Below, piece by piece: positions 1 through 11,018 of a DNA stretch of 64,000 nucleotides. A model generated the notes under the pieces. The model did no database searches. It had not been told where the DNA came from and was given only the letters and a program-made list of their open reading frames with translations. The stretch covers positions 124,001 to 188,000 of the forward strand of contig JAHWDD010000011.1 of NCBI GenBank assembly GCA_023897205.1, written 5' to 3'. Each line of letters starts with the position of its first letter. The first letter of the stretch is position 1. The stretch is from Exophiala sp. HKRS030. Lineage: Eukaryota; Ascomycota; Eurotiomycetes; Chaetothyriales; Herpotrichiellaceae. The translations under genes were made by a program, and so were the position numbers.

Positions 1-3000
1 TTGACTGTTTGTGGTGTTTTTGCTATGTGCAGAGAGATGAACTCTTGTGGCTTTGAGATAGCTGTCTTTGAGAGAAGTTCGACTTCTGAGAGTGTGCTTG
101 TAAAGGAGTGCGATTGGGACGATCTCAGATCGAGTCTCTGTAACGACTGAACGAGGCGAGAGAGCGACGAAAACGAGTGCGAGGGACGCGTAAAGGAGTG
201 AACGCGGGCGTAGGCTGGTACGGCTGAGGAAAGAGAGCGGACGACGTCGTGAAGAGACGTCTGAGAGATATAATCAATCCAGGCGGTGGTGGACGGCGAA
301 CTTGGCAAGGATGGGAAGAGAGGGAGAGACAAGGAACTGGCCCATATTGCAACACAACACGACGAGGTCCAGGAGATACGGCCCCATGCATCCAGCGCAT
401 TTTGGAGCACCACGAACCAATGGTCAGCCAGCGCCGGGGATGACCCCCGATTGTTAGCCATTGCCGTGGCGCGCGACCGCCCCAGAACATCCCTGTCAGA
501 GTCTGGGTCTATGGGCCTTTTAGCCTTCGAGTCCGCTGGAGTGAAACGCTCTAGCTCCAGCCAATTTCCAAGCGCCTGACGAATGGTGTCGGTGGCTTCT
601 CTCGCGTACCTGGCGCCAGTCGGAGCTTAACCATCGTCCACGTCAAACGGCGTCGTAGATCGAAACTGCAGGTTCAAAGCTCATTTCGGTGCCAGGCACA
701 TTTTGACAGGAGGAAGGGGGCTGGGTCCCGAAAGGGAATGCCTCGACGCTGTCTTGTCAACTCCTGGAATGTGGCAGAGCGCGCGTTGCCAACCTGGCAG
801 CCCAAGGTAAGGAAAAGTCTTTGTTCGGGGAGACTTTTGTGGTGCTCAGGTACTGGCCCAATCCTGACTCAGTGCCCCTGGGCCTGTGCGCAAAGCATCC
901 TGGTGACCCAGCCCACGCTTGAACGACACCCGACAAAAATTCCAAGCCCGCCCAGACAAAAAGTCGGGTGGACCAGACACAGCATACGTATACTGGATAG
1001 TGATGAGAATGACGCATCAGTATGCAGTACACAGCCATAACCAAAGAAAGGCTATAAAGGCACCCTTGCCCGCATATCCCACTAAGACTTGCATTTGCCG
1101 TCAGTCTAATCCAATCAAATGAGTTTCGCAGCGCCTTTTTGGCCATCCGGCTTCGTGAAGTCAGGATATGCCTGGTTCACTGCACATACTTCGGCAGACA
1201 TGTTCTGAGAAGTGCGCAACGGTTTCGACTTCCGATCTGATGCAGATTTCCGTTGTTGTACGGACAAAATATTCGTAATGGTTGCGGACCACATCTCTAG
1301 AGAAGGTAGTCGGTGACGAAAATGATTCGCACAACAACAAAAGCAAAATGTTGCCAGGATTGATAGTGCAGAAAAAGGCGCAACCACCACTTCGATGGCC
1401 AAATCTTTCGGTCTTGCTCGAAATCAAACACGGCAAGTTGGTTCAAAAGGTCGTTTCCTCTTCTTATGAGCTCCCAGAACTTTGCGCACGTACGCCGATA
1501 GGTATAGACATTGATTGCAGCTCCGAATACTCCGTACAAGAGGTATGCTCTGTCGCAAATGGCTGCAAAAGGAAAGGTGCTATGTGCGAGCCTTAGGTGG
1601 AGTTCTCTTCCGATATTCTGGTGGCCTACGAGTATCGCCGCTGCATTCCACTTGCATTTTTCGAGGGTCCATGATGCAGTCCCGCGGGCACCCACATACA
1701 TGTGAACGATGGAGATATGGTAGAGAATTTTCAACCATTATCTTCTCCATTAGTAGGAACCGAATGGGACGGGTGGATTTTCCCTTGCAACGTGAGAATT
1801 GGGAAGCATTCTCTTCTTCCGAACGGGTTCGCTTCGGTGCCAAGGCTCGGCCCAGCATGTGTCTGCCAGGTACAATCCGTCGCCTATTGGGTACCGAGTT
1901 ATGTGGTGGAGGTGGTGGATATGCGTATTCCTTATCATGGCGCCGGCAAGATGATAACGAAGAAAAACCTCTGCAGACTGCCACCCGAGGATTTTGCATT
2001 GCTTCAATGTGGTGGCTGACCATTGACCAGTAACAATCTTTGCGCAAAGAGACTTCGATGGCTTTTCTCCATCCAGGCACTTCCCGTACTTCGCTCGGTT
2101 GGAGAACTCCGGCAACGGTGTGTCGCTCTTCCTCTCTCGACACTACCCTGTAGGGTCAGTCACTACGCAAACCCATCGCAGACGGCGACCTCGTGGTTCT
2201 CCAGTCTCCAGACCTCGTGCTAGTCAATCTGCGCTAGCGATACTCGTTCAGAAGACTGCGCTGAGCTGTTGAACCTTCAGGGTCTGTCCGAAGTTCGTCC
2301 CTTGCTGCTCGTCGGAACAACGCTTGGACACCCTTGCATGAACAACGGCGCTTCTCCATTCACACACTGCAACATGTGGTGGGCGACTTGCCTTGACTCG
2401 GTCCATATCTCGGTTGACATCTCCATTACTCGGGAATGGACGACGAAAAGTTTGCTCAACACCCTCGTCGGCATGCAGCGTCAAGGATGGTGGACTTTTC
2501 GGAATCCGTCCTGTTCTGCAAGGTACGCTGTCAATTACCTGTAAGTCGAAAAATTTCATTCTGGAGCTTGACCTCTCTCCAGACAACTTGTGAAAAGTGG
2601 CCAACGGGAGATGAATTCGGGAACAGGGAGTGCGAGAAGATGACCCAGTAAATTCGAGTCCTGTACGTGTTATCCAACAGAAGTGGCAGAGTCCTCGGGT
2701 TTGCTGTTGTTGGGAGCCCAACCCGATGTCGACGTTTTTTTGGGGGCAGTATTGAAGGCACCTGGACTTTCACCCTCGTCGTGTATTTGGTCCTACCTGG
2801 GAGACATGCGTGTCAAAGGACGGAGGAGCAGACAGCAGCCTCCTCCGAAGTCAGCGACAGTCTTATTTGGCAATAATGATCCGTGTTGAGTCTGCCAAAC
2901 TGTAGAGTTTCCATGTATAAATGAACAGCTGGCAAGTACCTCGTCGTGCGACCTGAATGAAGCAAGACACTGAAGAGTTGGCGCAATTATGTTTCTCCGT

Positions 3001-4059
3001 TCCGATGATTACCTAACCATGGATTTTCCGCCAACGCGTAAACACGTCCACCACTCAAGCCACGATCAGCCCCTGATCCTGATGCCCCTAATGCATGCTT
3101 TAATCTCAGATCTATGGAGTTCACTGTTTGACGCGGTGTGAATCTGGCGAGATTACGATTGCGCGGCGGAAGAACAGGGGTTCCGACCTCATTTTCTTAA
3201 TCATGCTACTTCATCTCGTTTGATCTACAGTCCACCAAGTACTACATCTGCACACGTCCGAATGCAGACGAGTCTTCACGCTTCATGCCAAAAGTCGACA
3301 ATTTGCAATCTGACTTAGGGCAGATAGTCCAAGAACCTCCGTCACCTCGTTCTTTTCGTCGACCAAATCTCCACGCGAATGAAGAGCATCAGCAAAGGGA
3401 TCGCCCCTTATTCTGGGGTTATCAGACCAGGGATCTTTTCCCTCTTTAGTATCTGCTTTCGATCCTGTGGACGTTCATTATTGCCGTCCATACCAATAAA
3501 TGTGCAGCAGATGAGGACTGAGTACCGTACAATCTCAAATACGCTGAACATCTTTGCCCTCCTGGTAAGCCGACAAAACCATAGATCGAGAGAATCTCGC
3601 CCTGGGGACAAATGGGTGGTCCGTTGCCCCTCCGTTGAGTCTACCGTACAGACGTTTCAAACGGAATGGCGTTCGGGATAGGGAGGTCGTGAGTCCCCTA
3701 CTCGGAAGATCCAGCGATGCCCTGTATCCACTCATGCCCCGGTTCCTGGAGAATGCTCCGATGGTTCTCTCGAGTGCATGTGCAACACCGCAACTACAAG
3801 TACAAGTATCGAGCGCAAAGCGAGATGCGGGTCCCTCCACATGAAGCCGCAGCGAAATTAGTTGAACATCATTAGCCGTATGGGACATATAGTACGAAGT
3901 ACTTCGTACCCTCACATTTCCCCCGAGATCAATATCCCTCACCTAGATCCTTGCAGGATAGAGCCGAAAGAAAGAGCCTCCAACCCCAAGGGAGGAGTAT
4001 CCCCACACGCACGCAAGCAACGATCTTCGTACTGTACTCGTCAGGTTGAAGAAGTCAAG
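1..4059. other. Gene-poor left flank
   Basis: No gene can be supported in these 4 kb. Open stretches exist on both strands but none shows a recognisable domain or a consistent set of splice sites. The most protein-like is 1702-2019 (+, 105 codons, ATG start), with an overlapping antisense stretch at about 1297-1734 (-) rich in hydrophobic and aromatic residues. A TATAAAGG sequence at 1053-1060 lies 60 bp before an ATG at 1119, which opens only 28 codons. A perfect 18-bp palindrome lies at 3892-3909. The region may be intergenic, an eroded gene, or the long untranslated part of a gene outside the window. Confidence 0.5.
3892..3909. repeat. Perfect 18-bp palindrome
   Basis: The sequence GTACGAAGTACTTCGTAC is identical to its own reverse complement. 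It lies about 150 bp downstream of the stop codon of the minus-strand gene ending at 4060, so it could sit in its 3' region. It could pair as a hairpin in RNA or bind a dimeric protein. No U-run follows it, and nothing in the sequence shows which role, if any, is real. Confidence 0.6.
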
Positions 4060-5862
4060 TCAGGGTGGAGATCGAGATTTGCTAGTCCTATCGGTCGGAC
4101 TGCTGCTCGAAGCAGACCTTGAACCAAAGTCAACACTGCCGCCAATGAGGTGCGCTAGTCTTTCCAATCTTGGCCGTTGAATGGGCTCGTAGTAGAAGAA
4201 TCTCTGATGAAATTGCCTCAAGACATCTGCCGTCTCGACGTCCGGATTGCGCTCGCGATATCTTCGAATGTTCTCCACCATGCCGACTTCAAAGAGCTGG
4301 TCCAGATACCATTTTTCCTCGTGACCATCGAGGCGCGCAGCCTGGGCACCGATAGCGAGCACCCACATTTTAACTTCAAATAAGCCCCTCCATTTATGCG
4401 TGGGCCATTTGGCCGCCTGTAAAGCGCGCATTAGTCTTGGAGCATTGAGATCTGCTATTCTCATCACTCCAAGCGGCACTACCATGGCAGTTACAACCCA
4501 GATGAACAGGGCAGTGCGAATAGCTTCGTGGGCCATATCCGTGTATTGTGTGGCCAGGATTCGGTAGCGGACGGCGGAATTGCGCCACAGCAGCCATCTT
4601 GCGGCATGCTTGGCTGCCTGTGGTGATGTACCCGTGCGAGCATACCGCAGCACCCAGGCACATTCGACAACCTCGAGAAGGACCTCGGCGAGGTCGGAGG
4701 GAAGGTAGCCATCAGCCAATATACCCCGAAAGGCAGGCGCTATTGTGCTTAGATCTTGTGGTGCCTCCAGGAGCATCTCCGGAGGCGTGACCGTAAAGTA
4801 GGGACCTGGGTCGTATTCACAGGGCAGTTCACAGGGTTCCATAAGACAGGCAGAAACGTTGCCATCCCCGATAATGAAGGACTCCCTGATGGACTGATCA
4901 GGAACATGAGCCAGTCCGCCCCAGGAATTGAACAAATCTTTTGCAGCGCGCATGTGTATCCGGGCCGCTTGCCAGTTTTGTCGGTACGCTTCGCCCGCAT
5001 AGAGGTGGAAGATGATCAATAGTAGCTGATGTTTCGAAGCCGAGCTGAGCGAGCTGAACCGCTTCCTTACCGCAACTAGGGCGTTGCCCATGAATCTATC
5101 GGTTTGTTGGCCTGGAATGAGATCAACATTTTCGATCCTGGCCGCCATACAGGCCAATATCGCATTCATTTCCACTTCATTCTGCATGGCTCGTTGTATG
5201 ATGGCACTGGAAGTGCTCTGGTGAGTATATTGCCCCTTGAGAGTCCAGCTCTCCGCATGCCAGACACTGGGATGGAACTTGTCACAGAAATAACGACAGA
5301 GCTCTGCAACATGTGGATCCATCTTGACAACCGAGTGGCCAAAAGGATCAATAGAAGTCGACGTGACTTGGCTGATGTCCCGAGGAGAGTTCAGAGCGCT
5401 GGAAGGGTTTAGTAGCAGGATGGTCTTGTCCATGTTCTTACGGGACTTGACATTCGATGGTGATTGACCACGATCAGAGCGCTGGGTGAATTGCACCTTC
5501 GGCCGTGCCTTGCTGGAAGCTGTGATGCGAGCAGCTTTGGATTTGGGGCCAGAACGGGAGGACAGCGATTTCGGGATCTTAACCCCGCTTTGAGAAGACT
5601 CATCATCTGGAAGAGAGGAGGCAGCAGAGGTCGCCGTTGTGCTGCCTGAAACAAGATCAAGCTCATCATCAGTATCACCTTTCTTGTCTGGTTTGGTAGA
5701 GCGCCGGCCCTGAGTGCCGGCGCGGCCTTTGTTATGGGCGGATCGTTTATGTCGGCGACCCCGTTGGACATAGGAATTGATGGCCGTTTGTTCTACGGCA
5801 TTACTGCGCGTAAGGGACGCGCTGCCCGCATCTTTGTTGACAAAGAGGAACTGCGGTGCCAT
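4060..5862 (-). CDS. Fungal transcription-factor-like protein (DUF3468/Fungal_trans_2 type), no zinc cluster
   Basis: A 600-residue single-exon protein. The N-terminus (MAPQFLFVNKDAG... followed by an RRGRRHKR-like basic stretch) matches the start of a large group of Pezizomycotina proteins annotated as fungal-specific transcription factors with a C-terminal DUF3468 region. Residues 40-150 are Ser/Lys-rich and low in complexity. From about 175 to the end the protein is helical and mildly hydrophobic, as in the regulatory half of Zn2Cys6 factors. No Cys-x2-Cys-x6-Cys zinc binuclear cluster is present, so direct DNA binding is not shown. The ATG at 5862 is chosen because the codons before it in frame do not include another ATG. 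It is probably nuclear. The family call rests on the N-terminal pattern and overall shape; the target genes are unknown. Confidence 0.7.
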   Translation of the reverse strand: MAPQFLFVNKDAGSASLTRSNAVEQTAINSYVQRGRRHKRSAHNKGRAGTQGRRSTKPDKKGDTDDELDLVSGSTTATSAASSLPDDESSQSGVKIPKSLSSRSGPKSKAARITASSKARPKVQFTQRSDRGQSPSNVKSRKNMDKTILLLNPSSALNSPRDISQVTSTSIDPFGHSVVKMDPHVAELCRYFCDKFHPSVWHAESWTLKGQYTHQSTSSAIIQRAMQNEVEMNAILACMAARIENVDLIPGQQTDRFMGNALVAVRKRFSSLSSASKHQLLLIIFHLYAGEAYRQNWQAARIHMRAAKDLFNSWGGLAHVPDQSIRESFIIGDGNVSACLMEPCELPCEYDPGPYFTVTPPEMLLEAPQDLSTIAPAFRGILADGYLPSDLAEVLLEVVECAWVLRYARTGTSPQAAKHAARWLLWRNSAVRYRILATQYTDMAHEAIRTALFIWVVTAMVVPLGVMRIADLNAPRLMRALQAAKWPTHKWRGLFEVKMWVLAIGAQAARLDGHEEKWYLDQLFEVGMVENIRRYRERNPDVETADVLRQFHQRFFYYEPIQRPRLERLAHLIGGSVDFGSRSASSSSPTDRTSKSRSPP

Positions 5863-6623
5863 GATCAAGGATCGAGATGTCGTCCACGAATGGTCTCATC
5901 ATTAATCTTTGACGTCGACATGACCCAAAAAGTAGCCGGAGAGTGAGACGTAAGATCAACCGGCCTCTGCTGAGATGTCCACAGTCCTCTGGGCTTTACA
6001 GTAGTTCAACCTTGGCCATTACACGAAGACCAGCAGCATCAGTAGAATGGGTGGTGACAACGATGGCGTCTTGACGGGTGGAGGACAAAACGAGGCGTTG
6101 AAACAGAATCTGGGGATTGACAAGTGTGGAAAAAAAGACGAACCATTCGATGGTCTTTGGGTGGTCGAGAAGAGAAAAAATACGAGGTGGCAGATTCTAG
6201 CCTCGGTAAGCACCGGACAATCAACGCCCCCGGCATCATTACTTCCGGAGGTACCCAGTATGTCGTACACCTGCTCGTATCCGTCCTCCGTACCACTTAT
6301 TACTTTACCTACGGACGGAGTACATATTGTAGTAGTGTAGACGCGGCAGGGGGCCTTAAAAGTTCCTCGAAACGGTGTAGTGAGGGCCCCCTCGCATGTG
6401 GGAGAGTTATGACTCGGTACGGACACTCGGTACCAAATGACTGAGTACCTCATGCAATAGCTGGATATGGCGGATGGATGGTCTTACAACATACACGGAG
6501 CACAGACCGTGGTCAATCGCGTGCTTGCTAAATTCATTCCATAAGGGAAGTTATAATGAGTGATCAGACGTAGGTTCTCTCACATCCCCTGTATACCGAG
6601 GGAGACTACAATACTCATCCTCT
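5863..6623. other. Intergenic region between two minus-strand genes
   Basis: About 760 bp holding the promoter of the preceding minus-strand gene's neighbour and the 3' region of MAD1. One CGGAGTA motif occurs at 6316-6322. No gene is seen. Confidence 0.5.
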
Positions 6624-9074
6624 TCAAGACCCATCTAGCTTCCCGCTATTGTTGGTGAACTTCTCGTAGAATTCCAGAGTCATTGCTGCAAGGAAACAGG
6701 GAATTTGCTTCTTCTCCTTGACCCAAAAGTTCACCAGATCTCTAATTTCCTCGCCGAAAGCACCGTCGGGACCTCCACTGATCTTCATGGTACCATTGTC
6801 TCCATCGAAGACGATGTAATGCTCGTCATCTTCTTCATCGCTGTCCTCGTCGGCAGCGTGGGTTCTGCCATAGTACATGCTCGATACTTTTGCTTTGCCA
6901 TTGGGGAGGAAATTCACCTTGTAGCCCAGCACACTAGCAATCACATCGCGGAACTCGGCGGCTTTCTGCGTCCAGATCTCGCGTTGGCGTCTCATGCGCT
7001 TCTCCTTCTCCGCGACAACCATCTCCATGTCTTTAAGATCGAGTTTAAGGGCGTCCACGGTGCTGACAGGAACAACCTTCATGCCCTGCAGGTCTTCGCC
7101 ACGCAATTGCGCCAGCAAACCAGCATTCTCTTCTTTCAGCGTCCGTAAAGTGGTCATTTTGATCGTTTCAGCCTGTGCCGTAGGATTATCCCGGAGCTCC
7201 AGTATGCGAGTCTTGGAACTATCCCGTAAGGCCTTTAGTTGTGCTTTGGTGGCTTGCAGGTCCGTGGCCAACATCTGAGATTGTTGGGCCGTCTTCTGCA
7301 ATGCAATCTGTAGATTCTTATTCTTGCGTAGAAGGGCCCCGAGTTGCGCATTGCTTTCGCCGTCCGGCTCCTGCGATTCAGCGGATCGTTTGGTCCCTCG
7401 AAGCTCCTCCGTCTTGGAGGCTGTTGGAGGCGTGGTCTCAAGTTTCGACAATTCACTGTGCAAACTCTGCACCTCAGCCTTGTATTGATCGACGAGAGTT
7501 TCTAGCTGTTTGATTTGCTCTGACCGTTGCGCGTCAAAGTTCTGGTTGTCCATCAACATTGTTTCCTCGGTATCGAATGTCTTCAGCTGGGCGCGTAGAT
7601 ACTCGACTTCTTTGACCGCAAGCACTCGTTGACGATCGAGTCGCTTGTATGCTCTGTTGTCACTGGCAGGCTCAGTCTGTGCAGCTTGTGCAGCTTTGGC
7701 TTTGTCCACCTCGGTTCTTAAGGATGCTTTATCGGCTTCCAGCGCCTTGATGATTTCGTCCTTCTCGGTCAAATCGCTCTCGATATTCCCTAACCTGTCC
7801 ATTACTGATGCATATTCGATTCGTTGTTGAATAAGAGCCTTGACAACAGCCTCAGGAGACTCGAATTCGTTTTCACCATCGCGTTCCAACAGGCTCGTCC
7901 ACGTCCTCTTCTCGTCTTCCAGAATTTCTTTCTGTATTTGGGCCTCGCTTAGTTGTCGCTCAACGTCTTTCAGGACCTGGATTTCAATTTCCAGACCATG
8001 TTTCTGCTCTTCGACCACTTGAACACTTCGCTGTGTTTCGCGCAATCGCCGCAGTTCGCCCAGTTGTTCTCTATTCGTCTGTTCAAGCTTGCGTATATGA
8101 GCAACTTGGTCGGATAGTTGATTTTGCAGAACAGTCAGTGCTTCACTATCCGAGGAGTGCGATTTGAGCGAAGAAACTTCAGCTTCAAGACTTTGCACTT
8201 GCGCATCCCGTTCGAACAACCTCGCTTGCGATGCGTCAAATTGCCCAGACAACTCTTCCAGCTCTTGTTTCACACTGTCTACAGTCTCTTGGAGCGCGAC
8301 ACGTTTGCCTTCCACGTCATCCAGCTGATGTCTGTAATGTCTTTCTTCATCGGCGAGCCGTGCTTGGGCGTCCTCGGCATCCTCTTTGTGTGACGAAGCT
8401 TGGTCTTGTAGATCTCGGAGCTTTCGCTCTAATGTGGTCTTTTCGTTCGCCCATTGATCTCGCGCTTCTCGCAATTCTCGGGCAACAGCTTCTTGCCGCT
8501 GAATTGCTTTTTGTGCAGCACCTTCCGCAGCCTGGGATTGTCAGTCCAACATGCCTGTTAATATAAATGCCTATGTACCTGATATTTTTTGAAGTCCGCC
8601 TCCGCCCTTGCCTGCTGCTCGCGAAGTTCTTTATCATGCTGCAGAGCCAACAATCCGCGTTCTTGGTTGAGATTCTTGAGTTCGTATTCTAGAGCATTGA
8701 TCTTGGCTCGCAGGTTTTCATCGTGGCTATGGTCTGTATGGAAATCATCAGAATTGAGTTCATTCTGAAAGGTCATTCTCCTTGCTGACCTTGCCTCGTA
8801 ACGGACGACTGCCGCAGTCTAGAGTGTCGCAGAGGTGGTAGAGGATTGTCAGAGGCGCCGCCTGAGATAAAATCATAAGTCGGTTGCGTGCTGCTCGCCC
8901 TGTGCCCAGTCTAACTTTGATTAGCGATTCACATTCACTATTGTTCTCGACGTGGCTTACCGCAGATGTTGGACGTGGGAGCGATGATTGACCTCCAGAA
9001 ACGCTCGGTCGCCGACCCGAGACAGAGGTCCTCGATGTCGACAATCGCAGTCGCTTCGATGCCGGTGAACTCAT
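6624..9074 (-). CDS. MAD1: Spindle assembly checkpoint protein Mad1
   Basis: Best model has three exons: 9074-8961, 8818-8579 and 8531-6624, giving 753 residues (yeast Mad1 is about 750). The first 120 residues are Ser/Arg-rich and basic. About residues 60-640 are heptad-rich coiled coil, with a conserved basic start (VVRYEARSARRMTFQNEL). The last 110 residues form the Mad1 C-terminal globular domain, recognisable from SVLGYKVNFLPNGKAKVSSMYY, an acidic loop, and the terminal IPCFLAAMTLEFYEKFT. Mad1 anchors Mad2 at nuclear pores and unattached kinetochores and delays anaphase. The second intron (8578-8532) is canonical. The first is less certain: a 142-nt intron (8960-8819) keeps the frame, but a good 50-nt splice site pair (8960-8911) would expose a plausible coding stretch that ends out of frame (see findings). 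Confidence 0.85.
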
Positions 9075-9546
9075 TGTCGCAGCGCGAACTCTTTCGCGTC
9101 CTCAAATCTAAACGACCATGAGAATCTGCCCACCCTCCTTTCTGGCGCGGGTGTGTTTACCTGAATGTTTACCGAGAATCCGAAAGCACGCCGCTTTAAT
9201 TGCAGCGATTCGTCGACTTCAGTCTCTCTAACCCTTCTCAGCACCTTCGATGTACAATACTTCGCTTCTGTATTATCTTATATTTGTTTTTTACTCTGTT
9301 AGGTTGATCTAATAGAGAGAAATCGATGCTTCTACTATTTCCAGAATGCCATTCCCGGTACTGTTGCACCTAGTCGGGCTCGATTATCTTATCCTGTAAA
9401 TGATTGCGCTCAAACCGATGTTCATTCAGGGCATTCGATAATAATCCCATCTTCCACGATCATTGAACTTGCTGGACGCCGGGCTCACATGTTCTACAAA
9501 CATCCTCGACGCCGATACCCATGTCTATTGAGGATTCATGCTTTCA
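9075..9546. other. Intergenic region upstream of MAD1
   Basis: Contains the MAD1 promoter and the 3' region of the next minus-strand gene. AT-rich around 9270-9310. No gene is seen. Confidence 0.5.
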
Positions 9547-10182
9547 TCAGGCCTCGAAATTAGACCTCCTGTCTCCATGGCTTGGTCCCTGTTCTTCAGT
9601 CGCCCCGTAACCTGTACCTTCATACCCAGTATCGACTTTATCGTATCCGCTCTCGAAATTTCGTTCGGTGAGTTTAGATCCTTCGGTATTGAAATTCTCC
9701 GTTTCTCCCATATCCGCATTAAACACGTCCTCTTTCTCACGCTTGAGCCGTTTGTCATTTGCGTCGACTCCTCTGCTTACAACGTTGTATGCCCTTCTCC
9801 TCCTATATCTTCTCCAGCACAGACAACCGCCTATAAAAGCCGCCAGAAGTACCAGTGCGCTGCCCACGGCGATAATGATGATGTACTTCGTGGCGAGGCC
9901 GTGGCTGCTTGACTTGGTGCCGTCGTCATCAGTGCTCAGACCAGCCTGGGCCAGTTTAGTCGCCATGTGAGTGATCTTCTCAGAATGAATAGTCGAGGTC
10001 GTTGTGCCTGTGTTGACCAATGCACCTTCGCTGTCGTCTACTACTCCCGCCTGTGCCAGTTTGCCGACGGCGTGAGTGATCTTTCCGTTCTTCATGGTGG
10101 CCGTTGCGGTATTGCCCGCGGTCGACGTTGCACCTCGTGCTTGTTTCAAACCCCTCACCAGCCGATCAGGAATGTAGTCCAT
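9547..10182 (-). CDS. Small single-pass membrane protein, unknown function
   Basis: A 211-residue product from the ATG at 10182. Residues about 15-95 hold two copies of a motif K-I-T-H-x3-K-L-A-Q-A-G separated by a Thr/Ser/Gly linker. A strong transmembrane helix follows (about residues 110-132, YIIIIAVGSALVLLAAFIGGCLCW), then a basic stop-transfer run (RRYRRRR) and a polar tail of about 70 residues. The basic run predicts a cytosolic C-terminus. The start is uncertain. The same frame stays open to 10476, a TATATA sequence lies at about 10215-10222, and a GTAAGT donor lies further upstream, so an upstream exon with a signal sequence is possible. I do not recognise the family. The layout resembles the mid2-like and stress-sensor single-span proteins of fungi, but no sequence motif proves this. 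Confidence 0.6.
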   Translation of the reverse strand: MDYIPDRLVRGLKQARGATSTAGNTATATMKNGKITHAVGKLAQAGVVDDSEGALVNTGTTTSTIHSEKITHMATKLAQAGLSTDDDGTKSSSHGLATKYIIIIAVGSALVLLAAFIGGCLCWRRYRRRRAYNVVSRGVDANDKRLKREKEDVFNADMGETENFNTEGSKLTERNFESGYDKVDTGYEGTGYGATEEQGPSHGDRRSNFEA

Positions 10183-11018
10183 TTTCAGGTATCGTGGGCG
10201 AAGTACTAGATAGGTATATAAAGAGCGGTTTGCGGTCGCGGACGGTAAACAATGCAAGGATTGAATGTGAGCAACAAGGAATGAGTAGAACAACTTACGC
10301 ATCAAAAGACGCAGAAACAAACTGAATAGCTCATGTTGAGGAGGGAAATGGCTGCTATTGTACTCCGTGAGTAGTTCGCAGCGCGGCTGAAAGCTCAAAG
10401 GAGGTGGAACGAGGGGACCGAAGCATGGAACGTGGCGCTGGTCAGCATAAGCACTTAGCGCAAGAGGCTTCGCCATACTCCGATTGCTTGAAACCTTTGG
10501 TGTACAGGGTCATGTAAGCAGGATGTGCCTGATATAGCATCAAAGGCAGGTTGACACGAAGCCAGATTGGATACTCCGGCGCTCGTTTGACGTTTGGATC
10601 CCTGGACACTCTCGGTCTCCGCCACTGTCCTCATGCTTTTCGTGTAACCAAGCTTTCAGCAAGCTTTGTGATCCTTCGGGCTTAGATCTTACCCCAGCAG
10701 CAATAGGCCTTTGGGGTTACTTTTAGTAGCTCGTCTCTCAGCTGCGGGCGTTCTATTGGAGTTTCGAATCTATGCATGCATGTTGGTTCATTCAATTCGA
10801 GGCAGGGATAAATGGGCGAACAAACAGTTCGTTGTCTCGAGCCCTCTAGAGGTTGACGCTTATCTAAGTGACGGAGATCATGACTCGGAATGCAGGCTGT
10901 CACGTGGTAGTACTGAGTCGCTCCCCCAGAAATAATTCCTAGTCGGTGCTACGTATCGTGATGGCTTAGAGGTTCTCGTCAGTGAAGCCTTAGATACACT
11001 ATTCAGAGGGCCGATGAG
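10183..11018. other. Divergent promoter region
   Basis: Lies between the minus-strand membrane protein and the plus-strand gene starting at 11019, so it should hold both promoters. TATATA occurs near 10215 and TACTCCG at 10361. The minus-strand frame stays open to 10476 and may include leader or an additional exon. No other gene is seen. Confidence 0.5.
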
